In this document: in pieces, positions 58,219 to 64,000 of the stretch
Layout of the letters: every line of letters starts with the position of its first letter
Position numbering within the stretch: the stretch's first letter is position 1
From: Apostichopus japonicus
Taxonomy: Eukaryota > Echinodermata > Holothuroidea > Aspidochirotida > Stichopodidae
DNA: 64,000 bases
Assembly (NCBI RefSeq): GCF_037975245.1
Contig: NC_092568.1
Span: 36,671,001 to 36,735,000 of the forward strand
Direction of reading: 5' to 3'
The notes under the pieces: model-generated
The model's input: only the letters and a program-made list of their open reading frames with translations
What the model was told of the DNA's origin: nothing
The model's database searches: none
Position numbers and translations under genes: made by a program

Positions 58219-61200
58219 TCAGACAGTTTCCTCGCAGGTAGCCACTGTCATCAAAGTCTCCATGGGGGTCACGATGCAATCTGCGACAACCATGTCATTG
58301 TCCTGGGTTTCTTCCTTGATCTTTTGTGGTTGATGATATAACCGCATGTGACGGTTGTAATATGATGTCCTGCCAAACCCTCTCTTGCAATACGTACAGA
58401 AATGAGGCTTCTCGCCCGTGTGGATCCGCTCATGTACCTTCAAGTCTCCCTTCAATTTGAAACCCCTCCCGCAGTGCGAACAGAGAAACCTATATGCGTC
58501 CTTCCCGTGGTTGTGAGAACACAGCTCGTGTCTAGAAAGGTCCGATTTGCGGAAGAAAGTCTTTTCGCAAAATTTGCAAGAGAACGGCTTGTAGCCCTCG
58601 TGATTGAGTTCGTGCATTCTGTACGTGTACTTCTTGACGAAACCTTTCTTGCAGTACTTGCAGAAGAACCTGAAATCGTTCTTGTGCTTTCGTTCGTGTA
58701 TCGTCAGACTCTCCTTCATGACGTACTCCTTCCCGCAGACCTTGCACGAGAATGGCTTCTCGCCGGTGTGGGAACGTTCGTGAATCTTACACTTATTGAT
58801 GGCGAGGAAACCTTTACCGCAGTACCTACACTTGTACGGCTTGTCCTCTTCGTGACTGCGTTTGTGCGCGCGGTAGCTTTGCTTCGCTTGATACTCCCTC
58901 CCACAGGTGCACTTATAGTGGGCCTGGTCCTTGAACTGGATTTCGTGCGCCGATAGCTTCCTCTTCGTCGGAAACTGTTCGTCGCAACCGTCGCACTTAT
59001 ACACAGTCACGCCGCAGACGTCTTTCACATGTTTATGGAAGTACCGGTAATGTTTGAACTCCTTGCCACATTGGCCACATATCCATAGCTGTTCACCTTG
59101 TTCAGTGGTTATCATATTCGATAGGTCCATGCCTTCCACTATATCACTGCTGGAGTTAATTATCGTTTCACCCAAGGCCTGCTTTGTGGAATCAACAATG
59201 CCCTGGTTGTTGCCTGCAGACTGAAGCTCTGGAGTGTCTATTGCTTTCAGGTCTTTCCCTCTGTGTCTCTTCTTACATTTGGCAGTGTGTTTAATCCACC
59301 TTTTCTTTGTCGCAAACTTCTTAAAACAGAGCTTGCATCTAAAGACTGATCCGTTGGCATGCGTGCAAGCTTCGTGCATGTCCCGCTCGTGTTTTAACTT
59401 GAACACTCCGCTGCAATAACTGCAGTTAAAGGCACCAATGTCCGCGTGGGCCTGGCCCTCATGAGTCCTCAAGTCATCCTGCATATCAAATTCTCTGTGG
59501 CAGATGTTGCATTGATATTTCTCTGGAACTGTCCTGACCCTTTCCGTTTCCCTAACCGTTCTCTGACCGCAAACGTGGCACTGGTAAACATTATCCTGCA
59601 CGTTGAAGCCTGTTGCATCAGGCACGGGGACCCCGTCGATGATGGACTTACCGCAGGCAGAACATTGAGAAGGACTGGCAATAACGGTAACTTCATGAAC
59701 AACAAATTCTGTGTTGTCATTTATAACCAAGCTCTTCCCAGCATCTTCCAGATTTACGGGAGTTGGATAGATTCCTCCGGGCACAATGGCATCAGTCTTT
59801 GCAATGTCACTCGCCATGGGCTCAGAAATTGTTTGCTGGGGCGAAGCGTTACGGAAGACCGATGAAGCTTCGCTGAGAATGTCGGATGAAAAAGTTGATG
59901 GTCCATGTGGGTAAGATTGAGTGTTTGTAGGTACTACTACCTTACTGTTGTTGGAAGAGGCTACATGTTCTACTTTCACATTTTGGTCGAGAGGATTCTG
60001 TATCTGGGGTATGTTGCCAGCGACGGGCTGTGATATTTGTACAGAGCCGACCTGTAGAGGTTGAGATGTGGCTTGTACTCCATCACCTGCGAGTCCAGTG
60101 GCGGCCAGAGTGTCATGAATGAGATTCAGCTGTTGGAGGTGGACGTCTGAATGCGGTCCAACTATTCTACCAGAGAGTGGGTTCACTCGTTCAGTTGCAG
60201 CCGGTTGGTCCACGTGTAGTATTTGTGGCGGTTTGTCTTTTACTACTCCAACCATCGCTGAAAAATGACAAGAATAGAATGAAAAAAAAATTGTTACTTC
60301 CTGTGAGCAATGCTGAAATTAAACAACAGAGCATAATGTACTACTGTAGTACAGTCAAACCTGGATTTTCCTGATTTCTTTTATGCAGATTCTGTGTCAT
60401 CCTGATCTGAGTCTTTCATAAATGTTGAATTACTACACATGAATTGTGGCTTTGGTCCACTTCTTCATATTCCATTTATAAATAACTGCCGGATTATGAT
60501 TATTATTAAATACATTGTTTTTCATCCGAAATAGCCACAGACACTTTTGTGCAGTGTTTTCTATACGAAGCTGTGATGGTTTGCAACTTAATGTACATAT
60601 GGTATTTCACACCATAAAACACATTATGTTATAAATGGACCAATACAGAGCAAGCTATACCAAGGTAATGGAAACTTTATCATCTACATTTTTCCATATC
60701 TGGACAACTTCTGTAACGTCCAAAGTTCCAAACATGTCCTCATGAGACAGATATCATTACTGAGGTATTTAATACTGTAATAACTTACAAAGGTGTAACT
60801 GTAAGTACTAGTATGTACTACTATGTAGTAAAACACTTACAGTTGGTATTAATGTAAGCTGAGATGTGGGTTCACAAATTGGAAGTTGGGACTTTCAACA
60901 GGATTTAAGTCACACAATAATGACAAAGTGATATGGAAAGAGCATGCTTGCCCCTAGAAAGGAATAAAGCAAGGAAAACTTGCTGGAGAATATTCCTGAA
61001 GTTGGAGTTGGATAATCATCTTTAACCAAATGTTCCAAAGGGTCATGGATATATGTCCTGATAAGCAAATTCTTGAGGATATGAAAATTTGGGTCTTCTT
61101 ATACTGTGAAGACGGTTGTTCCTTCATATGAGAGATTGGAAACCTGAGTAAGTCCAGCAATATCATGTCAGAGTTGCCAAGCATTGAACTCTTCAAATTT

Positions 61201-63481
61201 TCTTGTATTTTGTACTTCTTTTGCTACTAATAATGTTTAACTGACATATTGCATTATCAGCAATCTTTAGTTTAACTGTAAAAAATATGAACAGCTAAAA
61301 TAACATAATATGACTTCAACAAAATAAGGAATAGTTTCACCTCCTGGTTTAATATTTTCTAGATACCAAATAATCTACGAGATCATGAGATTACTTCTTG
61401 CCTCCAAAAGTGCATGGCCTTCATTAATTCTTCAAAGAATGAAAATAAGTGACTCCAATAACCTCAATTTATTGTTATTTTTGAGACAGAAAGGACTTCA
61501 GTTAACCCCCCAAAGCAGTGTTAAAGACCAACTATGGAGACTTTTCGATGAACATAAAATCCCACCATTTTGCATGTATGTAATCCTTTACTCACTCCAA
61601 TTACATTGCTGTAATTAACTTTACCAATTTCGGACGTTAAATACGTGAAAAATGGGAAGAAAAGTCAGCTTTTTAGGAAACCTATTTCATACATTCCTGA
61701 AACATTCCTAAGACATCAGGTGACCATGTGACGTCACCATTGGTATACCTCACTCACAACAATACTTTTAGTGTGTAAAGTTGTATACTTGAGCTGCCAA
61801 ATACATCAACGATATTACTCCTTTTTTCCCGAAATGCCATAATTCTGTGTTGTTGGAGGTTGCAGTTATACCTCAGCCAACAAAAGCATCAGCTTTTGTA
61901 GTTTTCCGAGTTGAAGAACTGACGTAAAACGCCGTAGACTTTGGACCAATTTTGTGAGATCCACACGTAAAGATTTTTCAGCACCCGGAGTATCTCATGC
62001 CCATGAGTCCACATTCATGACTCTGCCTCTGTGTACAGTAAGTGTGTATGCTGCAAATTTCTCATTCTGCGAAACTTATATACTTTCGACAGCTGTGGCG
62101 GACATAGCTAATGTGAAATTGACCCTTTCAAGTCTCCTCGTAAACACGCCCTGGACGTCCTTACATGTAACATGATATCACGCAATTGACTGTAGGCCCA
62201 AGAGATGACCGTGTATATAGACCGTGCCTAGGGTAGCATTGTAAGTACATGTAGTGAGTTACAACTCCGCCGGGTTTGGCTCACAGCATGTGTAAATAGT
62301 CATGTTAGGATTTCATCGCATTAATCTATTTCATTTGTTGTATTCCAGTATCGTGAGTTTGTGATACATGTGTTATATTGTCCGTTATGTTTATTCCGGC
62401 ATCTGCATGGTCCAAGGAGTTGAATAAAAACGGTACTATGTAGCTTTCGGACGTTTTATTTCGTTAGTGACTGTCTTGTGATTGTGGGATGTTTACTTAC
62501 TGTTTGGGCCTGTTTCAGCTAGACCTAACTCTATGGAATTACAAGGAGTCACGGTAGTATTTCGCCCAGGATTGAACGAGAAACCTGGATTTTGATATTC
62601 ACTGCTAAATTTGGTTTATTGAAAGGATACTTTTTCTGTGTTTGTACTTTTGGATATTAAAACGAGTAAGTACGATTTTCAGCTGAAGCTTAGTCATGTA
62701 TATGCTACCCTGGTCGATTGGGTCAGCGTCTTCTCGTAGTTGATCGATTATGTTTAGTGTCATTTTGGTAATTCGTTGACAGTAACGTAAGCCATTTTCC
62801 CATCCCATATCACGCATGAGGCATCTTTTAGGTCTATTCTTTTGTCCAGTTTGAGGTATCTTGCGATCAAATTGTATTACGGAATTGGCAAGCTGCTTGC
62901 ATGTTCTACAGTATATTGTACCGTACGTACCTATTGACGCTCCGCTATGTAAACGATGCCTCCATTTATGTGTTCTTGTTTTAAGCTAACAGCTTTTCAA
63001 ACGCTCGAAATTGGAAGTCAAATACAGTACAATTGTTCGCTATTTGTGTATAAACAGTGCCTATTTCAGCGTTTGATTTTCGCGGTATACCAATACTGAC
63101 GTCACACGGTGACCAGAGGCTCCTTTGGGTCAATCTCTGTTTTCAGACATTCCAGAGGTACATGTCACGTGACTACCCAAAATGTCCATTTTCGTGGTCG
63201 TTTTTTGATGGGTTATAGTAGGTTTTGGAAGATAATTGTTTACACATGTAGATTATGGGTATGTAAACTCCCAAATTAATGGAAAATCCAAAAAAAAAAT
63301 TTGTCTCCATATTTGGTCTTTAAACCAATGGTAAAAGTGATTAATACTTACACACATTACTCAGAGCAGGGATAGGTACAGTTGATGCGCCAGGACCAAC
63401 TGGGCCAGCGGTCAAGTTTGTAAGGTCTTCTCTGGTCCAGTTGATCTGAATTATCGAATCCTGGGGGTGCTGAGGATCCAT
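58219..63481 (-). CDS. C2H2 zinc-finger protein
   Basis: Two coding exons on the minus strand (63481-63352 and 60257-58219) give 722 aa. The split codon GTG T/CG ATG restores serine and keeps the frame. Residues 1-240 are disordered and Gln/Ser/Pro-rich. CSACG and CHVCG pairs at about 242-273 lack following histidines. Fingers run from about 292 to 685: YQCNICHREF, FNCSYCSGVF, FRCKLCFKKF (last ligand Cys), WICGQCGKEF (last ligand Cys), YKCDGCDEQF (wide His spacing), YKCTCGREY (Cys-x-Cys), YKCRYCGKGF, FSCKVCGKEY, FFCKYCKKGF, FSCKFCEKTF, FLCSHCGRGF and HFCTYCKRGF. Two HTGEKP linkers are present. A ~75-residue spacer splits fingers 3 and 4. It is probably a DNA-binding transcription factor; no KRAB, BTB or SCAN domain is seen and I cannot name an ortholog. 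Start: the ATG lies 19 bases after a splice acceptor at 63500, so a 5' UTR exon lies further right. The 3.1-kb intron holds nothing recognisable. Confidence 0.88.
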
Positions 63482-64000
63482 TTTGTCATAGCTATAACAA
63501 CTGATAGAAAACAAGAAATGAAAATAAGAAAGTGACACATCATAATAAGTTGTATTATTATTGTGTAATTACTACATATGGTATTATTAGAACACCTACT
63601 TTCAATGCCTTGTGAATGGGTCAAAGACAACAGGATTTTTTTTGGTGAGATTATGGACTCACATTATCACATTTTTCATGCTCCTCAAACAAAAATTTGG
63701 AACATACAGTAGGCTAGTTGCTCAAAATATTTTCTACGTTGTGTTCCATAAGTGCTTGAGAGGCAACAAACTTTCACTAAAACGGATCATGACATTGCAA
63801 AACCTTTTCGATAAGAGCAAGTTTATGAAAGATTTGTTTAATGGGTTGATTCACCCAAGGTACAACTATAGAATAAACTGTCGATTTTAGACCTCCTCGC
63901 ACCCGGAGGAATACCTGCAGTCATAAAAAAAAATTGTACCACTACCACAACTATGACTGCACATCTACACAAGGAAAGAGGCTCAGTGGACTTGCACATT
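63482..64000. other. 5' UTR edge and upstream of the zinc-finger gene
   Basis: 63482-63500 is probably 5' UTR after an acceptor (CTATCAG). The rest is intron or upstream DNA with short open frames only. Confidence 0.4.

Noticed and set aside
58402-58956. 184-codon plus-strand open frame
   Set aside because: Antisense shadow of the zinc-finger exon.

Overview
The window looks like a stretch of an animal nuclear genome, most likely a marine invertebrate deuterostome such as an echinoderm. The evidence is AT-rich sequence, multi-exon genes with GT..AG introns, orthologs of animal genes, and many DNA transposons, tRNA-derived SINEs and non-LTR retrotransposon remnants. The species cannot be fixed from the sequence alone. 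All gene models below were built by reading exons, splice sites and frames by eye; each closes in frame.

Five protein genes are supported. (1) 6698-11254, plus: a two-exon, 210-aa CXorf65-like protein. (2) 15060-26386, minus: eleven coding exons, 300 aa, ortholog of the CDAN1-interacting nuclease CDIN1 (C15orf41), with an intact PD..ExK nuclease signature. (3) 29454-36371, plus: six coding exons, 1142 aa, an ETAA1-like ATR activator with the N-terminal DIVW motif, an acidic RPA-binding-like motif and a C-terminal RPA32-binding motif. (4) 43466-47667, minus: four exons, 477 aa, FBXO28 (F-box, coiled coil, basic tail). (5) 58219-63481, minus: two coding exons, 722 aa, a C2H2 zinc-finger protein of unknown identity. 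CDIN1 and ETAA1 are divergent (head to head) and share about 3 kb of upstream DNA. Two of the five relate to genome maintenance and chromatin (ETAA1 to RPA/ATR, CDIN1 to codanin-1), but nothing in the sequence shows that the neighbours act together.

The rest is intergenic and intronic DNA rich in mobile elements: a decayed LINE reverse transcriptase (2790-4130) and two LINE tails (36750-36960, 40690-40890); three tRNA-derived SINEs; several hAT-like elements, two with perfect 8-bp target-site duplications; a foldback element whose inverted repeats are built from a TTCGCCCAAC minisatellite (37587-38291); and a ~146-bp satellite carrying perfect DR1 nuclear-receptor-type sites (48430-49235).

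The most striking structure is a nest at 50049-56225. A ~2.2-kb inverted-repeat element is interrupted by a second copy of itself and by an unrelated element with a 9-bp duplication. That element carries a third family, which in turn carries a fourth with an 8-bp duplication. Empty-site copies for several insertions lie inside the same window, so the order of events can be read directly. No clearly new enzymatic or defence system was found; the novelty is in transposon architecture and in the unusual ETAA1-like protein.
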